A stretch of DNA of 54,842 bases from assembly GCA_020650975.1 (NCBI GenBank), contig JAIPMN010000809.1, forward strand, positions 1 to 54,842, given 5' to 3'. This DNA comes from Apostichopus californicus. Lineage: Eukaryota; Echinodermata; Holothuroidea; Aspidochirotida; Stichopodidae. Made by a program: the position numbers and the translations under genes. A model generated the notes under the pieces. That model was not told the origin of the DNA and searched no databases. It worked only from the letters and a program-made list of their open reading frames with translations. Below, piece by piece: positions 22,601 through 33,725 of the stretch; within the stretch, counting starts at the first letter, position 1; every line of letters begins with the position of its first letter.

Positions 22601-24764
22601 ATTGGCCGTGCAAACCAAAAACAATAGTGAAGATACAACTCTTTTTATCTGCTTTTCATTGACTGTTAATTGGAAAAGACTTTATTAATTTAATGGTGGT
22701 GTTGCTCTCTATACTATTGCTGCTTGATAAAATTGCTTTTATTGTAATAGTTTTGCTTTGGGAGCGATATGTTGGTTGCCATGGAAACTCCAAAAAGAAT
22801 TGAAAATATGAAATATAAATTAATGCTTGCATTGCCCTACTCACTGGTGAAGGGTTCTTTTCTTGTTATTAATAAAGCTTACCAGCTTTAAAGTTGAAAA
22901 AAACCTTCCAAGATCATGCCCTTTGCAGAAATTAACTTTAAGGTTTGAATTGGAAGTTTAGTGGAAATAAACAAATTGAGTTGGATTACCTTACCTGTCT
23001 TCTGTTTCAATGCAGAAAAGTTTCAACAACTGTTTGGTAAGTAATTTAGTTCTGCCATTAAACTTAGTGGTAAAAGAAGGAACAATACTGATAAAAGTTG
23101 ATTACTTTTTGTGTTTTTGTCTGCATTTCACAGCTCCCGAAGAGCCGAGCACGTACGAAGATTTACCAGAACGAACTGATGAGGGTCCAACAGCCATAGC
23201 ACTTTATGACTATCAAGCAGGTAAGAAGGGAAAGAAAAACAGAACCCTGTTTTCTAAACTTTGTTGTTTCACCTTTATAAGTGTCATGCAAACAAGCACA
23301 AGAGCAACTTAGACATATTTATGGTTATCTCATGTTTGACAAAGCTTTTTAATGTTTTTATTATTATTCCACACCCAGCCTCCCCTTTCAAAATTGACCT
23401 TTCAGGTAAACCTCCCAAACTTTTTTCCAAGACTAATTTGATTTAGAGGGTACAGTGACTCTGTGAGGCACGATGCACTGAAGAAGACGATAAGCCTAGA
23501 GGGAAATTGGTTGTTTTGACAATCGTTTGGTCTTTTGATCATGTTTAAGGGGGCTAAAGACCTCCCTCAAGATCTTTTACGTTAATTATTTCTCTAAATG
23601 CAGTTGATGAAAGAAAAAACAAGAAGGATTCTTTTGATTAACAAGAAAATCTTGATTTTATATTTATTGAAATAACAATAGATTATCGTAGAAATAACTA
23701 TTGTTAATAGTAAAAAAACGAAACAAAAGTCTGACATAGCATTTTCTTAGCATATTTTTCTGTCTGTTTTAATTTTAGATGATGAAGATGAGCTGACCTT
23801 TGACCCTGAAGAAATTATCACAAATATTGAGCAGGTAAGAAATAAAGAAGCCAAAAATAAACAGCTTCGTTTTTTTCACTAGGACATTGTGCCACAACAG
23901 GTGGCAATGTCAACACCACTGAACGTTGGTCCAACTATATTGGTTTATGTATGCCAAAATGTAAGATGGACAGGCCTGTTGTATTAATTCTATCCAAACT
24001 GATCAAAAGGCTCAACCTGCTAGGATCTAAATTCCGGGTTATCTTTTAAAGGTATACGCACAATTGTATATACAGTAGTCATTGGAGATGATAGGCAATT
24101 CGTTCGTGCAGCATTTCCTCAGTTTCAATATTGAAGGGGAAACTTGTGAGAACAAATGAAATGTAATTGAAATTGAGTGATTCGATATTAAAATGAGAAG
24201 CAGTTAACATCAACTATGCTAGCAAAAAGCATGTTTTGTTTTATGTGTATATGTGTCAATTACAGGCAAATACAGCCACATTAAATGTAGTACTTGGAGG
24301 AAGGGTGAGCAAGTAATGCATATGAATGAGTATGCACTGAATATTCATGTATATGTAGCCTGCAAGGTTTGTGACTGGACAAGCTACTGAAGCAGAATAT
24401 ATTGATGGTGTTCTCTTGGGTGATAAGATTTATGAACTCCACCAAATTTGGCACATAGTAATTTCTGGTGGAAAAAAGCATGATCCATCCTAACACTGAA
24501 CCCAGGCCCCCTAATTGACCCTGGGCCTCGAGGCTGAAGCCCCCAACTGACCCACCCTTTTGTCTGGACTGCTGCTTGTATGGATGTTCCTGGTGCTGCT
24601 CGTTGAGGTGGTTTCAATATATTGCTGCAGACTGTAGGATGCTGTTCATTATATTTCCTCTTTCCCTCTACCGAAAAACTTAGGTCGACGAAGGCTGGTG
24701 GAGAGGCACTTGCAGAGGAAAGTCTGGTCTGTTTCCAGCTAATTATGTGGAACTCAAACAATAG
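7694..24764 (+). CDS. CTTN: Cortactin (CTTN/HCLS1 family), 12 coding exons
   Basis: Exons: 7694-7771, 8677-8750, 9033-9162, 10126-10791, 11232-11286, 12763-12888, 14375-14436, 15777-15863, 21365-21713, 23134-23220, 23779-23834 and 24684-24764. All phases close to give 616 residues. Cortactin binds F-actin and activates Arp2/3 in the cell cortex. The acidic N-terminus carries the Arp2/3-binding DDW (DDDWDTD, residues 16-22). Residues about 77-345 are 37-residue cortactin repeats ([17 protein letters not shown]...), about 7.5 copies against 6.5 in vertebrate cortactin. An EAK/R-rich helical segment (exons 7-9), an acidic Pro/Glu region with repeated Y.EAGGG motifs (exon 9) and a C-terminal SH3 domain (ALYDY, then GWWRG, then LFPANYVEL) follow. 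The ATG at 7694 gives the family start MWK. Invertebrates usually have one gene for the CTTN/HCLS1 pair, so the symbol is for the family. The mRNA ends are not resolved; AATAAA occurs at 25353 and 26258. Confidence 0.95.
9731..9879. repeat. Small element with CCGAGGAC/GTCCTCGG inverted ends
   Basis: GACCGAGGAC at 9731-9740 is matched in inverted orientation by GTCCTCGGTC at 9870-9879. Two further GTCCTCGG copies lie inside (9760-9767 and 9792-9799). GT-rich microsatellites flank both sides. It lies in cortactin intron 3. No target duplication is evident and the family is unknown. Confidence 0.45.
10192..10791 (+). repeat. Coding tandem array: 111-bp cortactin repeats
   Basis: Five full 111-bp units (10192-10746) plus a partial sixth lie in one 666-bp exon. 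Each unit encodes one 37-residue F-actin-binding repeat. Units 3 and 4 look identical at the nucleotide level and unit 5 differs by about one synonymous base, whereas units 1 and 2 carry K/T and Y/H replacements. This pattern points to recent duplication or gene conversion within the exon. Confidence 0.9.
12391..12434 (+). repeat. 11-bp tandem repeat, 4 copies
   Basis: ATGATAACAAC is repeated four times in cortactin intron 5. It is a simple minisatellite with no other feature visible. Confidence 0.8.
12885..13325 (+). repeat. 88-bp tandem array starting on the exon 6 donor
   Basis: About five copies have a constant 88-bp period: the phrase GTAGTGAATGTGTTG recurs at 12981, 13069, 13157 and 13245, with the first form GTATTGAATG at 12893. 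Each unit carries TTGTTGCCATAGTAATTCTG and a GGGAGGGGGAGGG block. The first unit begins with the real 5' splice site (A|GTAAGT at 12888/12889). Units 4 and 5 repeat ATAGTAAGTAG, while units 2 and 3 have altered versions. Confidence 0.9.
20918..20982. other. Assembly gap (65 N) inside a poly-G tract
   Basis: Ns replace sequence between a G11 run and a G-rich stretch in cortactin intron 8. The true length and sequence are unknown. Cortactin exons on both sides join in phase, so a missing coding exon is not required. Confidence 1.
22091..22103 (+). promoter_or_regulatory. DR1-type nuclear-receptor motif in cortactin intron 9
   Basis: AGGTCAAAGGTCA is a perfect DR1 (two AGGTCA half-sites, 1-nt spacing), the binding pattern of HNF4 and RXR heterodimers. 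Another AGGTCA half-site and a GTGGTCA lie about 120 bp upstream. The surrounding sequence resembles the repeat in BAK intron 2, so it may simply be repeat-borne. Confidence 0.3.
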
Positions 24765-27700
24765 ATGGGACCAGAATTGGAAATTCATACCAGATAAGAA
24801 ACTCATACCTAATGGAATGATGTTCTCATAACTGTGTGCACTGTGGGACTAAATCCTGACAAAATGATGTACATCTTATCTGGCAGAGTAATGTCTTTAC
24901 ATCTGAGCAGGATGTAAGAAACATCACTTTTTATGACAACATCAGGATAAGTTTTTGGAATCATTTAAAATAGTAACTTGAAAGGTTGTAGGAAAGATTG
25001 GTAATCATTTGCAAGAATTTTTTGTATATTGATACTAATTGTAATACTGTAGAAGTTGTCAAAGCAGTTCAAAATGTTGCTAACATTTTTTTTATTTAAG
25101 TTGGTTATTTTTAATATTATACATCAGAGCCAATATATACATCCATGACTCCCTGTGGGTAAATGCTGGGTGTTAGGTGCAAGGTGTTAAAGGTAGTCAG
25201 TATAGGCCCAAATTATAGCATGCTATAATTGCTAGAAGTTTTCAAAAAGTACTTTCCTGGAGGTCTTTACTCTCCAAATTGTTCTCAGACATTTTTAAGG
25301 AGCACACAAGATGACTGAATGTCCCAAGAAGGAAAATTTCCTTCAAGGTTGTAATAAACACAGTTATAAGAATTTAGACCAAAGGTGACCAAATTTGAAT
25401 ATTTAGCATATTTGGGGCCAATACAGCATACCTTTAAGAAAATATTTTGATGCTCTAGCTTCCACAATTAACTGTGTGACTTGAAAGGAATGTACACACA
25501 GCATCTGGCATTAAGTAATTAGATTACACTCAAATAGGGTTTGACCATAATTAATCTTAATTAATTAATCTTAAAAAGGAAGACAAATTGTTGTGGTCTG
25601 GGGGAAAGATGTAAGTTCAGGGGTTTCCCTCCCATTTTTTATAATTTTGCAATATTAAACACGGACTCTGACGTATGATAGAAAATAGAGGATATGTCCA
25701 AAGAAATTTAGACGAACTCAAATAAGCTTGTGAACCAAATCAAAATGACATGCTCTTAGCATGGGTAGAATTGGGTGCCTCAGTACTCCCCACCAACCCA
25801 TTCCTTTCAGAACTTCACCTTCAGCAGATTCAGCATAATAGTCATCCGTTCTGTTAAAGTCAAAATAAAAAAAACTGTTAGCAAACTGTTACTTGTCATT
25901 CAGCCTCTGAAGAAGATCCTGCTAGGATCGAAATATCAGGCCAACTTACTTTTACACATTCTGTTAAAATACACAGAGTTGATTTGATGGATGCTATTTA
26001 GGAAATGTTGCCATTTAACTCTTGAAGTTATCCTGTAATTATTCAAGCTGATGGAATATGAATCACACTTATTATTTGTTTACTTAGAAACAACAACAAA
26101 ATTTCAGCAAGAGTTTATTGATAAATTCTTCAAAAATTTATATGAAAACTTGTTGTATCCTTGGTCTTTCAGTTTTCGAAAAGGCCAATCTTTCTGTCTC
26201 AAATGACAAATTTCTTTCATACATTAAAAGTAGGCTAGCATTGTAAAAGGGAAACACAATAAATAATAAAATCCATTTACACATCTGTGCTTCCTGTATC
26301 TTTAAGTTCCAGAAATTTGTTTAAAAAATTATCATCTGATACAAGTCTCTGGATAATTTTCTTCTCATTTATTTATAACTTGCCTTCAAAATTCTACCAT
26401 GTAGCCTTCTTTTCATCTTTTATAAGTTTTGTTTGTCAAAGGGGGGGGGGGCAGGGGTGCTGTTCTAATCTTTTCTTTTTTTCTTATTGGTAAATTTTTC
26501 TGTCTACATGGTTTGATTTTTGCTGCAGAAATCAATTTAAATACACAAGCAAGGCTTGTAGATATTTTATATTAAGTCAAACCCTTTTGTATAATTAGTG
26601 CCAACAATTTTACGTTTATTTTTTGTGGGGGGGGGGGGATTTTCTTCTTCTTACAGTAGTCTTCTTCTTCTTAATAGTAAAGAAGTGTTAAACAATGAAA
26701 ATATTATGGTACAGAGGTTTTAAGAAAATGACAAAGGAACAGGGTTTGAAGATGAGAAGGAATGGTCAATTAAATTCATTAGAATTTACGACTAAATTTT
26801 TAAAGATCATCAGAAACTATAGGACAAATGATGGTTCTTTTTTCCTATACGAATTTAAAATTTTGTTACTTAATCCTTTTGTTTCCCTAGAATTTTGAAA
26901 TTATTCAGTGTATACTCATGTTGATATATGTCAAGCTGAATGGAAAATATTAAAATCAATTTAAAAAATTGTCATCAATATGAAGCCAATTGAAATAAAT
27001 ATCAGAGAATTTAATATCTCGAATGTGGTTTGCCACTTGTCACAAAGTGCCCAAAGTGATAAAATTTAGTGTAGCTTACATCTGAGTAACAAATCTTTGT
27101 TTGATTTTGATTTATGAGTGACCATTATATCATTTTCATAGTTAGGGGCATTAATGATCACCATTTTCATATAGCGTACACATGGATACAGATTAAGTTA
27201 GTTAGTTGGTAGTACTGGGTTCTCAAATGGTATTGTTTATCAATTATCATGAAATGTTATGCCCACCAGGATCACCTATTATATACTGCAATCTTTGAAC
27301 TTGCGTGTGATCCTTCATATTATAATTTTACTCAGATGTTTGAAAATATCAACTTGTTACTTAGCATCAACTTTTATCGAGGTAAAATGTAAGGAAGACA
27401 GAACCATTGTCTGTGAAAATCTCTTTGAATTTGGACAGTATCAAAAGAGGTTAAAATACAACAACAAAAAGAGACGTTTGAGAGCTGTATCCTGCTTGTA
27501 AGAAGTAGGTTACCAGAAATTAAGAAACTTTATATCAATAGAGGATATATAGCAATTAAACATAAATTCCTCTGATGGTTAGCGAATCCGTAAACACAGC
27601 ACATCAATGATAGTGTGACTTGGTAGTGCAGCGACTTTTTCATTTAACTGTTGCACTTTATTATTTCTTTTTAAAATCTTTTAAAATGGTTAAGCTAACC

Positions 27701-28200
27701 GCTATGAATGGGGGTGCTTACTCTTCTAAGAATAAGGCAAACAATGTTTTAGACTTAAGTAATTATATAGTAAAAGTACATATCATGATTTAAATCATGT
27801 AGTTTCCAGTCATTGATTACAATAGTTGGAATTTTGTAATAGAAAAGAAGATATTAATAGTCATCTTTGTAATTTATTTAGTATGCTAAACATGTTTATT
27901 GGGGGTGTAAAGGGTGGTTGGGGGGGGGGGTCATCAGTGAGCGGCATTTCTCTTCCCCCACCCATCATATTTCCTTATTGTGACAAATCTTACTCATATT
28001 TTCCAAGTGGAGTGTGATATTTGTGTTAGCAATTTCCTTGGTGAATCCCAGTTTTTGCTAACTTGGAAACATTTATAGTAATACTGTTTCAGTAATTTGT
28101 TTCCCATGATTCCTAGGATTTATACTTTGTTACTCTTTTATTTCATGTGGAACCATAACTGCTGAAAATTTGTCAAATGAAACACAGAGAACTCAACTCA
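24765..28200. other. Spacer between cortactin and SNRPE 3' ends
   Basis: The two genes converge here. The stretch should contain the cortactin 3' UTR; AATAAA candidates lie at 25353-25358 and 26258-26263. I see no further gene. It holds AT-rich DNA, AATTAATCTT repeats near 25550, G11/G12 runs at 26441, 26627 and 27920, and the hammerhead-like motif at 25903-25941. Confidence 0.5.
25903..25941 (+). ncRNA. Hammerhead-ribozyme-like motif (candidate relic)
   Basis: The order is GCCT (25903-25906), then CTGAAGA matching the CUGANGA core, then a GATCC/GGATC hairpin with loop TGCTA (stem II, 25915-25929), then GAAA (25930-25933), then ATATC with the UC of a cleavage site, then AGGC (25938-25941) pairing with the initial GCCT as stem I. 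Stem III would be only the palindrome AUAU, so it could form only as a dimer. One extra A (25914) lies between the core and stem II, which canonical hammerheads lack. Penelope-like elements are known to carry minimal type I hammerheads, but I see no reverse transcriptase here. Function is unproven. Confidence 0.3.
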
Positions 28201-28221
28201 GTTTGTATTAAAAAACCAAAC

Positions 28222-28227
28222 TTTATT
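28222..28227 (-). terminator. Candidate SNRPE polyadenylation signal
   Basis: AATAAA on the minus strand, about 1.17 kb downstream of the SNRPE stop codon. I found no closer copy by eye. The resulting 3' UTR would be long but not exceptional. Confidence 0.45.
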
Positions 28228-29393
28228 TGAATGTGACTAGCCACTTGCCCAAACCATACCCGTCTCCTCAGAAATTAAAATGGTATACAGAATTTTGGTA
28301 TTGGTCTCATCTGTTCATTCTACAACAGACTAAGCAAGACAATAGAAACACTACTGTAATTCAATTAAAAAAGAAAACAAAAGGGCAACTCTACAATAGA
28401 AAGTTTCTTAACAGCTACCATCTTAAAGATTAAATGACAAACCATAAGAATATTTTGTGATGTGAATAATGTTCATATCTAATTAACTGCCTTCATTGCT
28501 GATATGATCCTTGGTTACAGCAAATCATCAAATCCTACATACATCACACTCATACCCTCCTACCGACCCCCCCCCCCCTACCTTCCCACACCCACAAGAA
28601 GACAGAAGTTAACTACTCTGTCTTATCTGCAATTCAACAATCAACAGAATGCTATAAAACAAAATACTACGAAATGAATCTTCCACAAACCTGGGAAGTC
28701 TTTTTAACAAGTATCACATTGTGAAGTACAGAGCATCATGTCTTGTCTGCAATGGGGAGTGCATGCCTCTATCAGCCTTGCTCCATCAGACATTTAGACA
28801 GTTGAGCTTGATTAACCGAACACACGGATGCTAAATTGCTGTAATCACAACTTTGCCATCTGGCATACCCCCAACCCTACCAAAACTCCACTTGATAATG
28901 CAAGTTATGCAATATAGTTGAATGTCTTTCCAATGTAATCCTGTGCCATCTGGCAATGACCCCTCACCCCCCCCCCCAAATAAAATTGCTTTCCTGATTC
29001 TTTTTTTTTTGTAAGCAGGTTCATTTTCAAGGCCTGCTTTCATGTGTGAACTTGATACAGACTATCCAATGTCTATGCAATGATTTGCATTACATGGAAA
29101 TCAACAGTCGTATCTGCTACTACTCCATCTGCAAACAACGCGGCTTTGATTCTGTATACATCTTTGTACATCTTTTCCTCCATATCATGACCTGAGCTGA
29201 AGAAATTGCAAGGAAAGATTCAAAGTGTCATAAAAGAACTGAAAACACAGTTGAGAGGCTTGAAGTTGATCTTCTCAGCTGAATCCTCGTCTGTCTTTTG
29301 GCCGTAGATGACTTACAAAAAAACAAGGCAAACTGTACAGTTTTATGTATAACAAACATTTACAAAGGAAGTCGCGGAAGGTTTCTGCCTGTG

Positions 29394-31334
29394 TCATTCC
29401 TGTTGTACGTTCTGTATCAGTGTTATGTTATCTCCTTTCAGTAATATTCTACCTGTAGACAAGAACAAATAAATAAATGAAATAAATAAACAAATTAAAT
29501 AAAAGCAGAGAATACCAGAAAGTATTTTTTAACTTACACAGAGTACTAATGTTTTGTTTCATGTTAACAGCAGAAGAAAGGATGAAATTTCACACCGTTT
29601 GACTCTCCTCCTATGCATTACAAATATTTTATTTGAAAATGATTCATGATCCATGATGTCTTTCTTCTCCACTTTGTGTGGGGTCTGAAGGCTTTCATGC
29701 TAGACTAGGTAATTCAGTCACTTTATATAATGAGAATTTATGTTATTGTGAATTTTGTAAGGGAACACGTAAGAAGGCAATGTAAAATATACAGAACCAA
29801 TACTAGCACTCCTTTCTTAAACCTCCCACTTGAGAGTGAGTTTATCAAATTTCCAAAAACCCCAGCCAGATGTTTAAACATAACAACAAATACAGTTAGA
29901 ATTAAAAAGGACTTTCAAACATCTAGAACATCTGAGTTGATTGAAAAATTTGACATTTCCTTGATCGGTATCCTACCTAGTGGTTTTCTGGTCTGGAGTT
30001 TCATGTGGTATTCCTCAGCATCATCTAATACAAGATTCATGTATTCGTCAAAACCCTGGAAAAGAAACAAAAATATGTTATTATTACATTACCGCTTAAT
30101 TATTTAATGACAACCATGAACAACGTTAATGGCATGCTTGTACCATTGGTGTACATAAATTAGCTTTTACATATTTTAACAAATTTCTTACATTTTTATA
30201 TTCTTACATATAGTTTTACATATCTTCACATATTTTTATCAATTTCTTACTCATATTTTTTACGGAGCAGGAGGAACCTTCTGATTTTCAATGTGTAATA
30301 TTTGTATACATTGGCTGAATAGATGAATTGAATTTAAAAGGATGGATACTTACAATAATGTGACCTTCTATTCTAATGTTTATCTGATCATATAACCATA
30401 CTTGTATTCTGGATCTCTGCAAAGAAAAATTAATCATAATAAAAGTACTGCTTGTCATCTAAACACTTTATGCATCCATTACTCAACTCAATGGTAATAA
30501 CTAAAAGAATTCCTCCAGGCTAATCAATTAACAATAGAACTTTATTTTAAATGATTATGGAATTTTTACTTTAAAATAATTAAGTTGTTCAAAGGTATCA
30601 TTGAAAACTTATTTGTTTCCTATCAATACTGACAGTCAAGGCTTATGTGAATGTTCAAGATGGGCATTCATTCACAGATCTGTCTTGTTAATGGAAACAC
30701 TTAACATGATTATAAAAATGTCTTTAAACTTGTGAAAAGTATGCAATAAATTGTTTAATTCTTTTATCCCTTGATTGCAAGAGAGATAAGAAAGGAATGC
30801 ATAAATCTCAACAAGAGATTAAACAGCACCTTAAAGAGATATTAAATATAAAGATTAAAAAAGCAAGCTCATCTCACCGTTTGAAGGTACCTGAAAATCA
30901 AGTTCTGATGATATATGTCAAGGAGCAATTTCTTTAAAACCACAGAAAACAGTATAGGCCTATATCTGTTACAAAACGAAATACACACATCAAAACCATG
31001 TTATAACGATAGCAATAATTCTATACTATGTATGTGATAACAATTCTTAAAACAACGGCTGCGAAGACTGTTAAAGTTAATCAAACAAGATATAAATATG
31101 GTAAAACTTAAGTTACTCTTTTAGTCATTTTAAGGCATCCTTCCTGATGATGCTAAACCTACAATGCAGTAGAACGGGTAACCCAGTAGAACTAACTTAA
31201 GGCTAGGCTACGTGTTAATGTTACCATTAGGCTAGCTCTACCATTTGGAACACTTAATGTTTCAAGTCCAATTTTTTAAAGGATACAATAGGCTGGACCA
31301 TCACTTTCTGGACTTTTTGCCCTTTGTAAGCCAT
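29394..31334 (-). CDS. SNRPE: Small nuclear ribonucleoprotein E (SmE), 5 exons
   Basis: Exons on the minus strand: 31334-31287, 30904-30878, 30416-30354, 30055-29977 and 29452-29394, giving 91 residues (human SmE has 92). SmE is one of seven Sm proteins that form the ring on U1, U2, U4, U5, U11, U12 and U4atac snRNAs. The protein starts [16 protein letters not shown] and carries Sm1 (...[20 protein letters not shown], exons 3-4) and Sm2 ([13 protein letters not shown], exon 5). Exon 2 is a 27-nt microexon coding nine residues (NLIFRYLQT). Intron 1 has U12-type signals; the others are ordinary GT-AG. The start codon is followed by the family's normal N-terminus. It is divergent from SPC24. The assignment is firm because the protein matches SmE along its whole length. 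Confidence 0.95.
30917..30924 (-). other. U12-type branch site, SNRPE intron 1
   Basis: TCCTTGAC matches the U12 branch consensus TCCTTRAC. The branch A (complement of 30918) lies 13 nt from the intron end. The 3' end (ACATATATCATCAG) has no polypyrimidine tract, as is typical of minor introns. Confidence 0.88.
31278..31286 (-). other. U12-type 5' splice site, SNRPE intron 1
   Basis: The intron begins GTATCCTTT right after the Ile codon ending exon 1. This is an exact match to the U12-type 5' splice consensus (RTATCCTTT), unlike the GTRAGT of major introns. Confidence 0.88.
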
Positions 31335-33725
31335 GACTATCTTTAATCCGGTACAGCTAACACTTCAAATTAACCAAGAAATTGACAAAAGTTTCCACGG
31401 AAATCGCACGTGAATCGTTGTGAGTGGCGTTTCTTCAGGCTTTGTTAATCAGCCGTTTCTCTGATTCAATATAACATTTTACCACTGAGAATCCGTTTCG
31501 TACAGAAGCTTTATAGTTGCAACCCAAGCGTATATCACATTTGGAATAATACTTTATTAGCTTGTTCATCTATTTTATTCATTCCAAATGCTCAATTCCT
31601 TTTTCGATAGTAGGTGTGCACTAGCATTTTTTCATGAAATTTGTCTAGATAGTATCTATCGAACGTGAATAAAAGAAAATTCAAAATCCATTCAAAGTTA
31701 CCGTACAATTATAAATGAGGGCGTCGTATATATTAAGAGTGGGAAACTATACAGCGGTATTTTCGAAAACAGGAAGTTTACAAGTCACAACTGACATTGA
31801 CTTCTAAATATTACACAAGGTTTCCTATAATTTTAAGTTTGAAATTATTCCTTAACTAAATTTAAAATCCTAACTGGTGCTTGCTAGCGTCGTTAATCAG
31901 TCGCAGTCAATCACACCTTTCATAGCATGAGGAAGGTTAGGTCTAACACTACAGTAACACTGTAACAGGCCTAGACTAGGCCTAACAATAACAAAAGGTC
32001 TCATCTTTACACAACCAGATATAGCCTAGGCCTGCAATGCAAGCGTACACTGAAAAAGGAATGATAACCAAAGTTGACAGCATTTCAGCATCATAGACAC
32101 ACAGTAGCTCTAGGCTTTATATACACAGATTGCATGCCATCACTGAAATGCACACAGACTTTTGTATTACTTTGAAGTTTGATCTAGCCTAGTGCCATTC
32201 TGCTAGTATAGCTTAGGTATGTATGTATACCGCCATTTACCTTTCTGCCATAGCCTAGGTTTGGATCCTTTCCACCATGGCGGAAAGACTCGAAAACTTT
32301 GGCAGCAAGGTACATTTAAGGATTGGATTGAACCATGGTGTACAGGAATGTATCAGTGAAGGATATAGGTACATCGTCTTCAAATGTGTTCAAATGGATA
32401 GACTGAATTGTATCTAAGACAAAATTGGGGAATTGATACACAGTCTTTAATGTACAGATTGATTGAAAAGTTTTAATTGTAAGTTCGTAAAAGTTGAAAC
32501 ACTGTCTTCAAATATATAATAGTTGGTTGAATCAATCAAATTGAATTAGGTTGATTCAGTGATTGTTTATTAAAAAAGTCTGATTCTGATTGTCGGGTTT
32601 AAATGACCGATTTTGTGGGCCTAGAGTGAAGTGAAGCAATATACAGTGCAATGCACCCAGTGCCACCCACTATAGTTTGCTCTTTCTGCCATACAAAGTG
32701 CAATGGCACTTTTTCTACGGCGGAAAGAGCACATTTTCTATGGTGGAAAGTACAGATGGCGGAATGACACGGCCCCCTAACTGTATACTAGGCCTAGTTA
32801 GTATTGCTGAATTTTAAAGTTAACATATATAGCATGATGGGCTCATAATTGACACACCTAAGGATTTGATCAATGATGTCTTTAAAGAAAAAATCCAAAT
32901 AACTCAACTGTATGCCTTTAAATTGTGTGTTGTTCCTCAGAAATGTATTAATCCGAAATATTTATTTTTCTTTGCCTACACGCAATGTACAATTGAGCAG
33001 AATTTAACCACAAAATGTCTGCCGTGTCAAGTTCTTTCATACCCCGAAATTGACACAATGGTCAACAAGCTATAGCTGTTACTTTTGTATAAGACTGTTT
33101 AGGTATACATTCATATACTCTGGATACTGTACCTTTGCTATGCTCTGGGCCTTTAAGCTCAGACAGGTCAGGTCCCAGAGAGTAGTAGCATCATGTTGAG
33201 GTAATTTTGATTATTTTCAGGGAGTAAGATTTCCAAATGCCAAAAATATGTGCAAAACTGCGGGCGGGGATAAAAGCTTTAAAACAACACAATTTGATCA
33301 GCACATACCTGAAATGGATTCAAACTCATGCAATATGTAACTCTGCTTCGCTGCAAGAAGTTTAAGTTGCCTGCTGTATCGCTGCTAGTAATATCTGAAG
33401 GTGCGTCAATTATGCAGGTGCGTCAATAATGAAGCCTTTACTATACCGGGGGCGAGCATAGCCAGAATTGTTAACTTTGATGGTGATTAAATTTGGTTTC
33501 AAATTAATTTCTTAATAAATCAGCATTATAAAGTACAGTTATGAGAAGTGTTGCAAGTTCATATTTTGTTGAATGTAATAAAGGAAGAATTAAGAAATAG
33601 CGAGTGAACAAAAGAAATACTGCATTTGAAATTGAGAATGAATCTAAACTTTTTCTATATAAAAGTTGTTTATCCTTGCACTTTGCAGATACCATCTTTA
33701 CTCCCAGATATCTAAAAATCAAGAG
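31335..33725. other. Divergent SNRPE-SPC24 intergenic/promoter region
   Basis: The region between the two start codons should contain both promoters and 5' UTRs. It is rich in TAGGCCTA-like palindromes (31960-32250, near 32790). CCGCCATTT (about 32231) and AGATGGCGGAA (about 32752) resemble YY1 sites, and GGCGGAAA-type phrases recur between 32277 and 32760. A coding-compatible exon lies at 32277-32309. No TATA box was assigned. Confidence 0.5.
32277..32309 (+). other. Candidate first coding exon of SPC24
   Basis: A strong-context start (CACCATGG) opens 11 codons (MAERLENFGSK) ending at AAG|GTACAT. Splicing to the acceptor TTTACTCCCAG ending at 33707 continues in frame into ISKNQ and the Met at 33726, adding 17 residues. 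Splicing to the other acceptor (ending 33688) would instead hit a stop, making this an upstream open frame. The start at 33726 alone already covers the family N-terminus, so this exon is plausible but not needed. Confidence 0.4.

Noticed and set aside
24384..24806. 140-codon minus-strand open frame over the last cortactin exon
   Set aside because: It is antisense to the SH3-coding exon and runs into intron sequence, with no family similarity. It is a shadow frame.
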